Under the pieces are notes generated by a model that was not told where the DNA came from, searched no databases, and saw nothing but the letters and a program-made list of their open reading frames with translations. 64,000 nucleotides of DNA from JAWSVE01 sp050789445 (GTDB lineage: Bacteria; Pseudomonadota; Gammaproteobacteria; Pseudomonadales; Cellvibrionaceae): assembly GCA_050789445.1 (NCBI GenBank), contig JAILXR010000001.1, positions 2,666,001-2,730,000 on the forward strand, read 5' to 3'. Each line of letters starts with the position of its first letter. Positions within the stretch are counted from its first letter, which is position 1. This document shows, one piece after another, positions 36,544-45,751 of this stretch. The position numbers were made by a program, and so were the translations under genes.

Positions 36544-36969
36544 TTAGCATCTCACTTCAATATCATACACATCATCTTTGATACCATAGAGCCACATATA
36601 GCATTCGCTTCCTTTTATTTCCGCTTTATCACCAAGAAATATAGTAGCTCTGCGGCCATCGACTAAAAGAGATACCCGATCTTTATAGCCTTTCTTTACT
36701 GCAAATGGATATTTTTCATTATTAAATAAATAGGCAGTGTCATTTTCTTTTAACGATACATATGAATTTCTCTGTATTATTTTTATTTTTGGATTGCTTA
36801 ATGTGTAAGCCCTTGGAGCAACCACTTCTGCGACCTTTAGTTTTACGGTATTAAAACCAGATTCATCTTCATATTCTGTATCATTTGTATAAGCCAGATA
36901 TCCAATAAAGGCTGAGAAGACTGTCGCTAGTACACCAATTATTTGAAATACATGATTCGTAAATACCAT
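36544..36969 (-). CDS. Hypothetical membrane-anchored protein, 141 residues
   Basis: One N-terminal membrane helix (about residues 6-27) is followed by a beta-rich domain of some 110 residues (KIKIIQRNSYVSLKEND, YKDRVSLLVDGRRATIFLGDKAEIKG) containing two cysteines near the end. The domain probably lies outside the inner membrane. I do not recognise it. It is in a run of same-strand small unknown genes. Confidence 0.65.
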   Translation of the reverse strand: MVFTNHVFQIIGVLATVFSAFIGYLAYTNDTEYEDESGFNTVKLKVAEVVAPRAYTLSNPKIKIIQRNSYVSLKENDTAYLFNNEKYPFAVKKGYKDRVSLLVDGRRATIFLGDKAEIKGSECYMWLYGIKDDVYDIEVRC

Positions 36970-37051
36970 TTATAATTTCCTTATAGACTTCAATTATCTT
37001 TATCTAAAACTCGAGTCAGACTTTTCAAAAAACTGGCCCTTTGATTTAAAA

Positions 37052-37297
37052 TTAATCCCAAAAAAACGCTTTAAGGCCTAGGTACTCTGCAACAAAATAA
37101 AAAAACAGCAGTAATGCAAGTGAAACAATTGAACCAACAATCCAGTTTACTTGCTTCTCCAGTTTTAAGCTTTCCTTTAAAAGTTTCATCTCTTTTTGTG
37201 AATATATATGCTTACAATGGCCGCACGTCACGGTATCCTCAGGGTTTAAAAGATCACAGTTAGGACAATATAATTTGTATTCCGGCAACTGAGGCAT
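37052..37297 (-). CDS. Zinc-ribbon small membrane protein, 81 residues
   Basis: The N-terminus has two CxxC pairs (YCPNCDLLNPEDTVTCGHC) forming a zinc ribbon. A short charged helix and one membrane segment (about residues 52-72) follow. Such 'ribbon plus membrane helix' proteins are widespread and mostly uncharacterised. It ends about 80 bases upstream of the 36544-36969 gene on the same strand. Confidence 0.75.
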   Translation of the reverse strand: MPQLPEYKLYCPNCDLLNPEDTVTCGHCKHIYSQKEMKLLKESLKLEKQVNWIVGSIVSLALLLFFYFVAEYLGLKAFFWD

Positions 37298-37359
37298 TTT
37301 TATTCACTTCATCTTTGCAAGCTAATATGCCCAAATCTTCTTGAGCTTTACATTTAAAT

Positions 37360-37389
37360 AAAAAAGCCAACACATTGGTTGGCTTTTTT
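37360..37389. terminator. Terminator downstream of gyrB
   Basis: AAAAAAGCCAAC (37360-37371) pairs perfectly with GTTGGCTTTTTT (37378-37389) around a six-base loop. Both flanks carry A or T runs, so it can work in either direction. It lies 33 bases past the gyrB stop on the minus strand. Confidence 0.88.
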
Positions 37390-37421
37390 ATTGTTCACTT
37401 AAAACTTTTTACCTTTCGTTT

Positions 37422-39851
37422 TTAAACATCCAAGTTCGCAACGGCGAGTGCATTCGTTTCGATAAAGTCTCTTCTGGGTTCGACTTGATCGCCCATGAGA
37501 GTTGTGAAGATTTGATCGGCGGCGATGGCGTCTTCGATAGTGACTTTTAACATTCGGCGTGCTTCTGGGTCCATGGTGGTATCCCATAATTGATCTGGGT
37601 TCATTTCACCAAGACCTTTGTAGCGCTGAATGCTGTAGCCTTTTTTCGATAACTCCATTAACCAATCGAGTGCTTCTACGAATGAATCCACTGGGGTTTC
37701 TCGATCGCCTCGTCTGACAAATCCACCTTCTTCTATTAATCCAGAAATGGCTTCGCCAAGGTTAGAGATGGCTGTGTATTCTGCTGAATTGAAAAAGTCT
37801 CGCGATAAGCTGTAGGTCACTTCGACGCCATGGGCAACGATGTCGATTTGAGGGAGGTAAACATCTCGCTCTTCATCCTTCTTGGCATTGATTTCGAAAC
37901 GATGGCTTCCACTTTGGTTGTTGGCTTCTAACCGGGCATGGAGTGTTTGGCTCCATGTATCCATCGCTTCTTTGTCGCCTATATCATCTATTGATAAACG
38001 CGGCATATAGATGATTTGCTCTAGTACGTCGTAGGGATAAAGACGGGACAGGCGGTTAACTGTATTTATGACTGCTCGGTACTGCCTTACTAGTGTCTCT
38101 AGGGCTTCTCCCGCAATACCTGGCGCTGTCGGATTAACATGAAGGCTAGAACCTTCAAGAGCGGCCTGTGTAAGGTATTCAGTTAGTGCATCCTCATCTT
38201 TCAGGTACTGTTCGTGCTTGCCTTTAGCAATTTTATAGAGTGGTGGCTGAGCGATGAAAATATGACCACGCTCAACTAATTCACGCATTTGCCGAAAAAA
38301 GAAAGTTAACAAAAGCGTTCGAATATGCGATCCGTCGACGTCCGCATCCGTCATGATGATGATGCTGTGATAACGAAGTTTATCAGGATCAAATTCTTCG
38401 GTTCCAATCCCGCAACCTAGTGCAGTGATTAATGTGCCAACTTCAGCACTGGATAGCATTTTGTCGAATCGAGCTTTTTCTACATTTAGAATTTTACCTT
38501 TCAATGGCAAGATGGCTTGTGTTCGACGGTCACGACCTTGTTTCGCCGATCCACCCGCCGAGTCCCCTTCCACTAAATATATTTCGGATAACGCTGGGTC
38601 TTTTTCTTGGCAATCAGCCAGTTTTCCTGGAAGCCCTGCAATATCGAGCGCGCCTTTACGACGTGTCATTTCTCGTGCTTTTCTCGCTGCTTCTCTTGCT
38701 CGCGCCGCATCAATCATTTTCTGAACAATCGCTTTTGCTTCTTGGGGATTCTCAAGTAGGTAATCGCCAAACTCTCGACTCATCTCTTGTTCTACCGCGC
38801 TTTTTACTTCCGACGATACCAATTTGTCTTTGGTCTGCGAAGAGAATTTTGGATCAGGTACTTTAACGGAAACAACAGCAGTGAGACCTTCACGCGCATC
38901 ATCACCTGAAGTTGAGACTTTATTGTCTTTCTTGGCGGAGAATTCTTTTTCAATGTAGCTATTGAGTGATCGTGTTAATGCTGCACGAAAACCCGCTAAA
39001 TGCGTACCACCATCTCGTTGTGGAATGTTGTTTGTGTAGCAAAAAATATTTTCTTGGTAACTATCATTCCACTGCAATGCGATTTCAACCCCGATACCAT
39101 CTTCCCGCTGTGTTTTTACGTAGATGATTTTGTTTATCGGCGCTTTGTTGTTATTAAGATATTCAACAAAAGCTTTTAGACCACCGTCGTATTGGTAGAT
39201 TTCTTCTTTTCCACTGCGCTCGTCTTTTAATACGATTCTTACACCAGAATTTAAGAAGGAAAGTTCTCTTAAACGCTTAGCCAACTGATCAAAATGAAAT
39301 TCGATATTGGTGAAGGTTTCTGTTGAAGGAACAAAGCGAACGGATGTTCCACTCGCTTGAGTTTCACCCACAATAGCTAATGGCTCTTGAGGAACACCGT
39401 GCTTATATTCTTGCTCGTAGATTTTACCTTCTCGTCGAATCGTTAGCTTTAGATATGCAGATAAAGCATTTACGACCGAAACCCCCACACCATGCAATCC
39501 ACCAGAGACTTTATAAGTATTGTCATCGAATTTACCGCCCGCATGAAGTACAGTCATGATGACTTCGGCTGCAGACACACCTTCTTCATGTACTTCAGTT
39601 GGAATCCCACGGCCGTTATCGCCGACAGAAACAGATTCATCAGGGTGAATCACAACAAAAATTTCTGAACAGTGGCCTGCAAGGGCTTCATCGATAGAGT
39701 TATCAACTAATTCAAAGACCATGTGATGAAGGCCAGTGCCGTCATCGGTGTCGCCAATATACATTCCCGGACGCTTTCGGACTGCATCGAGTCCCTTTAA
39801 CACCTTAATGCTCGACGAATCGTAAGTGATCTCTGTCTCTTGTTCCGACAT
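37422..39851 (-). CDS. gyrB: DNA gyrase subunit B
   Basis: The 809-residue ATPase subunit of gyrase, with GyrA, introduces negative supercoils. It has an N-terminal GHKL ATPase (RKRPGMYIGDTDDGTGLHHM, VDNSIDEALAG, GGLHGVGVSVVNAL), a transducer domain, the TOPRIM domain (EGDSAGGSAKQGRDRRTQAI near residue 424, DADVDGSHIRTLLLTFFFR) and the C-terminal tail (QRYKGLGEMNPDQLWDTTMDP). The length with the extra insert near residues 550-700 is normal for gammaproteobacteria. It is the last of dnaA-dnaN-recF-gyrB. Confidence 0.98.
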   Translation of the reverse strand: MSEQETEITYDSSSIKVLKGLDAVRKRPGMYIGDTDDGTGLHHMVFELVDNSIDEALAGHCSEIFVVIHPDESVSVGDNGRGIPTEVHEEGVSAAEVIMTVLHAGGKFDDNTYKVSGGLHGVGVSVVNALSAYLKLTIRREGKIYEQEYKHGVPQEPLAIVGETQASGTSVRFVPSTETFTNIEFHFDQLAKRLRELSFLNSGVRIVLKDERSGKEEIYQYDGGLKAFVEYLNNNKAPINKIIYVKTQREDGIGVEIALQWNDSYQENIFCYTNNIPQRDGGTHLAGFRAALTRSLNSYIEKEFSAKKDNKVSTSGDDAREGLTAVVSVKVPDPKFSSQTKDKLVSSEVKSAVEQEMSREFGDYLLENPQEAKAIVQKMIDAARAREAARKAREMTRRKGALDIAGLPGKLADCQEKDPALSEIYLVEGDSAGGSAKQGRDRRTQAILPLKGKILNVEKARFDKMLSSAEVGTLITALGCGIGTEEFDPDKLRYHSIIIMTDADVDGSHIRTLLLTFFFRQMRELVERGHIFIAQPPLYKIAKGKHEQYLKDEDALTEYLTQAALEGSSLHVNPTAPGIAGEALETLVRQYRAVINTVNRLSRLYPYDVLEQIIYMPRLSIDDIGDKEAMDTWSQTLHARLEANNQSGSHRFEINAKKDEERDVYLPQIDIVAHGVEVTYSLSRDFFNSAEYTAISNLGEAISGLIEEGGFVRRGDRETPVDSFVEALDWLMELSKKGYSIQRYKGLGEMNPDQLWDTTMDPEARRMLKVTIEDAIAADQIFTTLMGDQVEPRRDFIETNALAVANLDV

Positions 39852-39954
39852 ACTTTTGCTCCAACTATTGTTTATTCTGTGTTTTGGTGCGGTTATTAAT
39901 GATCTTATAGGCTGGTAGTTCCTGAACTATCCCTAGAACACACACCTAACCTAT

Positions 39955-41133
39955 CTATATTTGCTTATTTCTTTCTTTTGAAAAGCTAGGCTCTTCTTTT
40001 TCTATCTTGCCGTGTTTCACGTGAAACACAGCTTTATCTAGCTCTTGGGTTTTCTGCCCTTCTGCTAAGCTATTTGGCCACATATCTAACAACGGCTCTT
40101 TTTCCACCCCTGTTATCAATATCTGCACATTAAGCTCGCTTAGCCAATGCCCAACGCTTTTTCGGTGTACCTCATCTAGCTCAGAAGCCAAATCATCGAC
40201 CAGATACACACTGGTTTTACCGGTTAGATCCCGAAATACCATGCCTTGAGCCAATATCAGGGCGCAGACCAATACTTTCTGCTGCCCTCTCGATAACACA
40301 TCTCCTGCACTATGGCCGCTGGTTGTGATTCGAATATCTGAGCGATGCGGGCCGTAATGGGTATAGCCTCTGTTCAAGTCTCGCTCTAAGGACTGCTCGA
40401 GAACCTCTTCATAAGAATGGTCTCTATTCCAGCCTGGCTTATATTCCAGCGCAACTTCACTGTCTGGCAATAAATCTTTTAAGCTTTGGACGCTTGCCAA
40501 GAATGGTTCAAACGTCTCCTGCCGTATTGCGTCGATCTTTGCCGTTAGCTCGATTAACTGAGCATCCCAGGGGCGAAGCTCCAAACGGTCTATTCTACCA
40601 CGTCGGAGCAGGCTATTGCGCTGTTTCAAGCAATGTTGCAAGGCTTTCCACGTATTTAAAAACGATGGTTCCACGTGAAACGCTAGCCAATCTAAAAGCT
40701 GTCGCCTCGGCTTTGCAGGGCCTTCTATTAAGTCAAAACTATTCGCATTTATCGTCAATACCGGTAAATGCTCAGCCAGTCTTGCTGCTGTAAGCACATT
40801 ATCGCCATCGACCTTAATCAAGGTTTCACCCTTTCGAGTCTTTTGGAGCCCAATCTTGTGGATTTCTTTATCAATCTGGGGTTTGTCGGTCTTTGTAATG
40901 CCACCTGAAACGACTTCACCAAAGAGCGTGATCTGGCTGGCATTGTGATTGATGACAGGCTTTGCTCTAGCGCTGCGGAACGAGCGCCCCATTCCCAGCA
41001 TATAAACCGCTTCTAACAGACTGGTCTTACCAGAGCCATTTTCACCGTAAATAATATTGAGTGATGAATTTAAAGAGAGTGATATGTCCAAGAGGTTTCG
41101 AAGATTAGCAACAGTTAAGCGGGTTACGGCCAT
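39955..41133 (-). CDS. recF: DNA replication and repair protein RecF
   Basis: RecF is an SMC-like ATPase that helps load RecA on gapped DNA. The 392-residue protein has Walker A (IYGENGSGKTSLLEAVYMLG, near residue 30), the ABC signature (LSRGQQKVLVCALILAQG) and Walker B (VYLVDDLASELD). The C-terminus is longer than in E. coli (357), ending in a charged tail, and that tail's coding DNA contains the perfect parS site at 40013-40028. It is transcribed with dnaN and gyrB. Confidence 0.96.
   Translation of the reverse strand: MAVTRLTVANLRNLLDISLSLNSSLNIIYGENGSGKTSLLEAVYMLGMGRSFRSARAKPVINHNASQITLFGEVVSGGITKTDKPQIDKEIHKIGLQKTRKGETLIKVDGDNVLTAARLAEHLPVLTINANSFDLIEGPAKPRRQLLDWLAFHVEPSFLNTWKALQHCLKQRNSLLRRGRIDRLELRPWDAQLIELTAKIDAIRQETFEPFLASVQSLKDLLPDSEVALEYKPGWNRDHSYEEVLEQSLERDLNRGYTHYGPHRSDIRITTSGHSAGDVLSRGQQKVLVCALILAQGMVFRDLTGKTSVYLVDDLASELDEVHRKSVGHWLSELNVQILITGVEKEPLLDMWPNSLAEGQKTQELDKAVFHVKHGKIEKEEPSFSKERNKQI
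40013..40028. other. parS: parS centromere site (perfect 16-base palindrome) inside recF
   Basis: TGTTTCACGTGAAACA is exactly the consensus ParB-binding parS palindrome. It lies in the C-terminal coding part of recF, about 4 kb from dnaA and 16 kb from parB. ParB nucleates here, and ParA then moves the origin region to the cell pole. Confidence 0.93.
40667..40682. other. parS: Imperfect second parS-like site inside recF
   Basis: GGTTCCACGTGAAACG keeps the central CACGTG and matches the parS consensus at 13 of 16 positions. It is 654 bases from the perfect site. Variants of this kind are bound in Pseudomonas, but binding here is inferred. Confidence 0.6.
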
Positions 41134-41176
41134 GTGTTTGCTAATCTTCGATTAAAAGAGATGTTAGTTATTAAAG

Positions 41177-42283
41177 CTACAGACGCATCGGCATGATGAC
41201 ATAAGCTGAATCACCGCCATCCGCTTCTTCAATCAATGTACTGGTATTCGCATCAACGAAAGACGCTTTTAGTTTATTGCCCGACAGTACATTTGTAATA
41301 TCGAGCAGATAGCCCACGTTAAACCCTATCTCTAGCGCATCACCACTGTATTCAACGTCGATTTGCTCTTCAGCTTCATCTTGCTCTGGATTATTTGCCA
41401 CCAACGTCATCAAGTCCTGAGAAAGAGCCACTCTGACCCCACGATACTTCTCATTAGATAATATCGATACGCGCGAAAAGGCTTGTCTAAGCGCCAATCT
41501 ATCGCCAAACATAATGTTATTGCCGCCACGAGGTAATACACGCTCGTAGTCTGGGAACTTACCGTCGACAAGTTTCGATGTGAAGGTAAAGGCTCCTGTT
41601 GAGATTTGCACGTGCTTATCGCCAATAGAAACATCAATTGAAGACTCTTCATCATCTGACAATAAACGAGATAACTCGATAACACCTTTACGAGGAACAA
41701 CCGCTTGGAAGGTTTCTTCTGTCTCGATCGCTAATGCTTTCGTGCTCATCGCTAAACGATGGCCGTCCGTTGAAACACAACGGAGTTGTTTGTTTTGTAC
41801 TTCCCACAACATACCGTTTAAATAATAACGAACATCTTGCTGAGCCATAGCAAAGGCAGTGCTATCAATCGCGCTCTTTAGTGTATTTTGAAGACAAGAA
41901 AACTGGAGACGTCCAGAGCCTTGTTCAACATTCGGGAAGTTACTGGCTGGAAGAGTCGATAAAACAAAACGGCTAGAACCGCTTTTGAGTGTTACCTTAT
42001 CGTCTACTTCTGTAATTTGAATTTGTGCTCCATCAGGTAATGAGCGGCAAATGTCTGAAAACTTTTTCGCGGGAATAGTAATCTCACCGCTTTCACCCAT
42101 CTGAGATAAATTAACGCGGGCAACAATCTCAACTTCGAGATCTGTACCGGTCATTGAAAGCTTATCTCCCTCAAGGACTAACAATACATTTGCCAATACC
42201 GGCAACGTTTGTCGACGCTCAACAACTCCAACTACTAACTGTAATGGCTTTAATAGTTCTTCGCGGGAAACACTAAACTTCAT
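41177..42283 (-). CDS. dnaN: DNA polymerase III beta subunit (sliding clamp)
   Basis: The 368-residue protein forms the ring-shaped dimer that holds DNA polymerase III on DNA. It has three repeated domains (MKFSVSREELLKPLQLVVGVVERRQTLPVLANVLL; near 125; near 250) and ends in the typical YVIMPMRL. The length matches the family. It lies 146 bases downstream of dnaA and 43 upstream of recF, in the standard order. Confidence 0.98.
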   Translation of the reverse strand: MKFSVSREELLKPLQLVVGVVERRQTLPVLANVLLVLEGDKLSMTGTDLEVEIVARVNLSQMGESGEITIPAKKFSDICRSLPDGAQIQITEVDDKVTLKSGSSRFVLSTLPASNFPNVEQGSGRLQFSCLQNTLKSAIDSTAFAMAQQDVRYYLNGMLWEVQNKQLRCVSTDGHRLAMSTKALAIETEETFQAVVPRKGVIELSRLLSDDEESSIDVSIGDKHVQISTGAFTFTSKLVDGKFPDYERVLPRGGNNIMFGDRLALRQAFSRVSILSNEKYRGVRVALSQDLMTLVANNPEQDEAEEQIDVEYSGDALEIGFNVGYLLDITNVLSGNKLKASFVDANTSTLIEEADGGDSAYVIMPMRL

Positions 42284-42429
42284 GAAAATATCTCTAGTTG
42301 AATCAAAAGGATACTGGGCGATTATGATTGTTATATTGCAAACCAGCCGATCAATTATCGTGTTTGAACAGCATCAACACAACCGCTTTATTGTGAGAAT
42401 TGTTGCAAAATTTACCGATTATTAAAGGA

Positions 42430-44001
42430 TTAGGTCGTTAATGAACGCAACAGGTTTTTTGTGTCTTCGCGTATGTCAGAATCTTCTTCTTTTAGTGTTT
42501 TTATTTTCCGACAGGCATGCAATACCGTGGTGTGGTCGCGACCACCAAAGGCATCACCAATTTCAGGCAAGCTATGGTTTGTTAATTCTTTTGCTAACGA
42601 CATCGCTACTTGTCTTGGCCTAGCGACTGAACGACTGCGGCGCTTCGACAATAAATCACTGACTTTAATTTTGTAATACTCTGCAACAACCCGCTGAATA
42701 TTATCGACGCTAACTTGTTTGTCTTGCAGCGCTAATAAATCTTTTAATGCTTCACGAACGAGATCAACATCAATAGAACGATTCATAAAATGTGCATTCG
42801 CAATAACGCGTTTTAATGCACCTTCTAATTCTCGAATGTTCGAGCGAATTTTTTGTGCAATAAAGAAAGCAGCTTCGTGCGGCAAATCAATTTTACTTTC
42901 TTCTGCTTTTTTCATCAGAATCGCAACACGTGTTTCTAACTCGGGTGGTTCGACAGCAACTGTTAACCCCCAACCAAAACGGGATTTTAAACGTTCTTCT
43001 AAACCATTAATTTCTTTTGGATAACGGTCGCACGTTAAAATAATTTGCTGGCCACCTTCAAGCAGCGCATTGAAGGTATGAAAGAATTCTTCTTGTGATC
43101 GATCTTTGCCCGCAAAGAATTGAATATCATCAATCAACAAAGCATCAACAGAACGGTAGTAACGTTTGAAATCATTCATCGCATTTAGCTGTAGCGCTTT
43201 AATCATGTCAGCAACAAAACGCTCTGAATGGAGGTAAGTTATTTTTGCATTGGGGTCACGCTCTAACATTGCGTTACCCACAGAATGCATTAAATGCGTT
43301 TTACCTAAACCAACACCACCGTAAATAAAAAGCGGGTTGTAAGATCCACCAGGATTTTCTGCCACCTGATGAGAAGCCGCCACACCCAATTGGTTCGACT
43401 TTCCTTCAACAAAGCTTTTAAAGGTAAAGTTAGGGTTGAGATTACTACGATGATAAAGGCCGCCTTCAACTTCAGACTTGGTGACTTCTGTTTTGGTAGT
43501 ACCTAGTGATGATGACTGTCGAACAACATCTACTGAAGACTCGAACGAAACGACCTTTGTACTAGAACTATTGTCCATGGTTTTTACAAGGGCATTATTA
43601 TTACCTTCTCGCTCAAAATGAACCGTGTTTAATTTTGCAGAACCATTATTCGTAAGACCCTGATTGACAGGCAGACGAGTATTAGCTTGAGAGGAAATTT
43701 GAGAAACAGCGGGTTTCTGAAAACTCGGAGCTGCTGCGGTCACGGTTCCAAGTGAAACACCCAGTGGAGAATCAATAGAGTATTCGCCCACCAATTCTTT
43801 TATCCGATTTAAAAACTTTTCTGAAACCCAATCGAGGATAAATCGATTAGGTGCCAATAAGGTTAAAAGAGAATCATCAGAGGATACTTCAGCTTCAACT
43901 CTTAATGGTCTAATCCACGTATTAAACTGTTGAGAAGGAAGCTCATCTTGAAGATTAGCCACACATTTAGTCCAAACCGATTCAGGAAAATGTTCCCCCA
44001 T
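42430..44001 (-). CDS. dnaA: Chromosomal replication initiator protein DnaA
   Basis: DnaA binds DnaA boxes and melts the origin. The 523-residue protein has domain I (ESVWTKCVANLQDELPSQQFNTWIRPL), a long variable linker (about residues 90-190), the AAA+ domain with Walker A GGVGLGKTHLMH (about 230) and Walker B DALLIDDIQFF, and the C-terminal helix-turn-helix with DHTTVLHACRKI that contacts the boxes. The linker is Ser/Asn/Thr-rich and longer than in E. coli (467 residues). DnaA boxes lie upstream at 44352-44522. Confidence 0.98.
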   Translation of the reverse strand: MGEHFPESVWTKCVANLQDELPSQQFNTWIRPLRVEAEVSSDDSLLTLLAPNRFILDWVSEKFLNRIKELVGEYSIDSPLGVSLGTVTAAAPSFQKPAVSQISSQANTRLPVNQGLTNNGSAKLNTVHFEREGNNNALVKTMDNSSSTKVVSFESSVDVVRQSSSLGTTKTEVTKSEVEGGLYHRSNLNPNFTFKSFVEGKSNQLGVAASHQVAENPGGSYNPLFIYGGVGLGKTHLMHSVGNAMLERDPNAKITYLHSERFVADMIKALQLNAMNDFKRYYRSVDALLIDDIQFFAGKDRSQEEFFHTFNALLEGGQQIILTCDRYPKEINGLEERLKSRFGWGLTVAVEPPELETRVAILMKKAEESKIDLPHEAAFFIAQKIRSNIRELEGALKRVIANAHFMNRSIDVDLVREALKDLLALQDKQVSVDNIQRVVAEYYKIKVSDLLSKRRSRSVARPRQVAMSLAKELTNHSLPEIGDAFGGRDHTTVLHACRKIKTLKEEDSDIREDTKNLLRSLTT

Positions 44002-44858
44002 TATCTATTTAATCCTTCTCTCTTTAAGACGTCTCTTGTTAACTCTGATGAAGACGCAAATCAATTAATTCGATCAAAACCCATGTTAGCAATTACTAAC
44101 GCAAAATATTCGAGGGTCAAAAGCCATTGCTGGCTGTCCAGCAACGTTGAAAACTTTTACGCGGTATTGTTTATTGGCAATAACTTCGCAGCAGTTAAAT
44201 ACCCGAGTGCTATCAGAATGATAACGTCATTTCGAAGAGAACAGAGCGCCAAAACGTTGGTATTTTGAACGTTTTGTATGTCTTTTATTCTAAGATAACG
44301 ATCTGAATGATTTTCGAAATGAGGAAGCTAGTCTACTCTTAGATTTTCAACTTATCCACATCTAACACCGATAATTACACTCTTTTTACAATATTTTTTT
44401 TGCTTATTAATCAACCGGTTAGCGATAAATACAAAAAATAGTTACCCACAAAATGTTTTGTTTTTATTGATCAAAAAAAGACCTACTTGTGTGGATAACT
44501 TGTTATTAACCAGTGTGTATACAGGTTAATAACGTGTGTTTTTTCAGAAATAGATGGTTTTTTGAGCTGAAACGCTATCACTTGAGAGTCTTTGTGAGAT
44601 TGGTTTTTAGTTAACTGATGTTCTTTTTTTAGCCTTATACTATTTTATCATTGCTTTAGTAGGTGCAATTCTTTAAAATCCCGCGTCCTTTTGTAGCCCA
44701 ACAAAAGCCTGTTTCAGACAAAAGTTGAGCCTGTAGTAACGCTACCGCCTTCACTGTCTATATAAAGAAGCAAGACTTGGGCAGATAGAATTAACGTAGT
44801 AAGCCTGTATCACCGCTTACTACAAAAATGAGCTAATTAAAGAACGGCAGATATCACC
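44002..44858. other. oriC: dnaA-rpmH intergenic region with DnaA boxes (candidate oriC or dnaA control region)
   Basis: This 857-base region between divergent dnaA and rpmH has perfect DnaA boxes TTATCCACA at 44352-44360 (plus) and 44490-44498 (minus). One-mismatch boxes are TTACCCACA at 44442-44450 and GTATACACA at 44514-44522 (minus). An AT-rich stretch (44385-44410) lies beside them. In Pseudomonas the functional origin maps to this interval. It also contains the dnaA promoter and the rpmH promoter. See the second cluster upstream of mnmG. Confidence 0.7.
44650..44678 (+). promoter_or_regulatory. Predicted sigma-70 promoter of rpmH-rnpA
   Basis: TTGCTT (44650-44655) and TAAAAT (44673-44678) are 17 bases apart. 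The GC-rich stretch CCCGCGTCC just after is typical of promoters under stringent control, as expected for ribosomal protein L34. The predicted start would give a leader of about 170 bases. Confidence 0.55.
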
Positions 44859-44993
44859 ATGAAAAGAACCTTCCAACCCAGTGTTCTCAAAAGAAAGCGT
44901 AATCACGGATTTCGAGCTCGTATGGCGACTAAAAGTGGCCGTCAAATCTTAGCTCGTCGTCGTGCTAAAGGTCGTAAAGTTTTATCTGCGTAA
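44859..44993 (+). CDS. rpmH: 50S ribosomal protein L34
   Basis: A 44-residue, highly basic protein (MKRTFQPSVLKRKRNHGFRA, then RMATKSGRQILARRRAKGRK) is unmistakably L34 of the large ribosomal subunit. It is the first gene of the plus-strand series rpmH-rnpA-yidD-yidC-mnmE, directly across the dnaA intergenic region. Confidence 0.98.
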   Translation: MKRTFQPSVLKRKRNHGFRARMATKSGRQILARRRAKGRKVLSA

Positions 44994-45073
44994 TGTGTCT
45001 TCTTTTAGCTGTCGTAAGATAGCTAAATCTATAAAGGCCTTTCTCTCTCTTCATAATTTCAGGGGTGACTCGC

Positions 45074-45451
45074 GTGGCTGATCTAGCTTTTCGCAAATCA
45101 TCCCGATTATTAAACAGCCATGACTTTCAGTGTGTATTCAAAGGCGCTGTCTATAAAGTCTCTCACCGACACTGTTTAATCCTAGCAATACCCAATGAGC
45201 TTGATCATCCAAGACTTGGCTTAGTTATCGCCAAAAAAAATGTCCGTTTGGCGGTACAACGCAATCGAGTAAAACGATCGATTCGAGAAACTTTCCGGCT
45301 AAAACAACACAAACTGCCAAACATCGATGCTATAGTGCTCGCCCGAAGCCAGCTAGATTCCTTAAGCAATAAAGAGCTTAACGACTTATTTGAGAAGAGC
45401 TGGAACCGACTGATAGATAAAGTCAAAAAAGCGGGTTCTCCTCATGCATAA
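45074..45451 (+). CDS. rnpA: Ribonuclease P protein component
   Basis: RnpA is the basic protein subunit of RNase P, which trims tRNA 5' ends. The family motif RNRVKRSIRETFR is present near residue 56, with LGLVIAKKNVRLAVQ before it. The GTG at 45074 (VADLAFRKSSRLL) is preferred over the GTG at 45065, because AGGGG lies eight bases upstream of the former. The gene overlaps yidD by eight bases, an arrangement found across bacteria. Confidence 0.94.
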   Translation: MADLAFRKSSRLLNSHDFQCVFKGAVYKVSHRHCLILAIPNELDHPRLGLVIAKKNVRLAVQRNRVKRSIRETFRLKQHKLPNIDAIVLARSQLDSLSNKELNDLFEKSWNRLIDKVKKAGSPHA

Positions 45452-45692
45452 ATTAGCTATCGCCTTTATCAAACTCTATCGATTCATACTCAGCCCATTC
45501 ATGGGACAACAATGTAGGTTCTACCCTACTTGCTCTCACTATGGTGAAGAGGCTTTTGAGAAGCATGGCATCTTAAAAGGTGGCTGGCTAACGGCCAAAA
45601 GAATTTTAAAATGTAACCCCTGGCATGATGGCGGTTTTGATTACGTTCCAGACAACAAAACCGAAGCTACCAATAAGCAGCAAACAACGTAA
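45444..45692 (+). CDS. yidD: Membrane protein insertion efficiency factor YidD
   Basis: The 82-residue protein carries the YidD signature GQQCRFYPTCSHYGEEAFEKHG and GGWLTAKRILKCNPWHDGGFDYVP. It associates with the inner membrane and aids YidC/Sec-dependent membrane insertion. It overlaps the end of rnpA and precedes yidC by 59 bases, so rnpA-yidD-yidC form the classic cluster. Confidence 0.95.
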   Translation: MHKLAIAFIKLYRFILSPFMGQQCRFYPTCSHYGEEAFEKHGILKGGWLTAKRILKCNPWHDGGFDYVPDNKTEATNKQQTT

Positions 45693-45751
45693 AGCGAGCT
45701 CATTAAGAAGTAAGCTTCCTAAATTATTAACTTAAAAAGAACGGCTATAAA

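Noticed and set aside
42925..42940. AACACGTGTTT palindrome inside dnaA considered as a parS site
   Set aside because: It shares only CACGTG with parS; the flanking bases TTT/AAA are the wrong way round.
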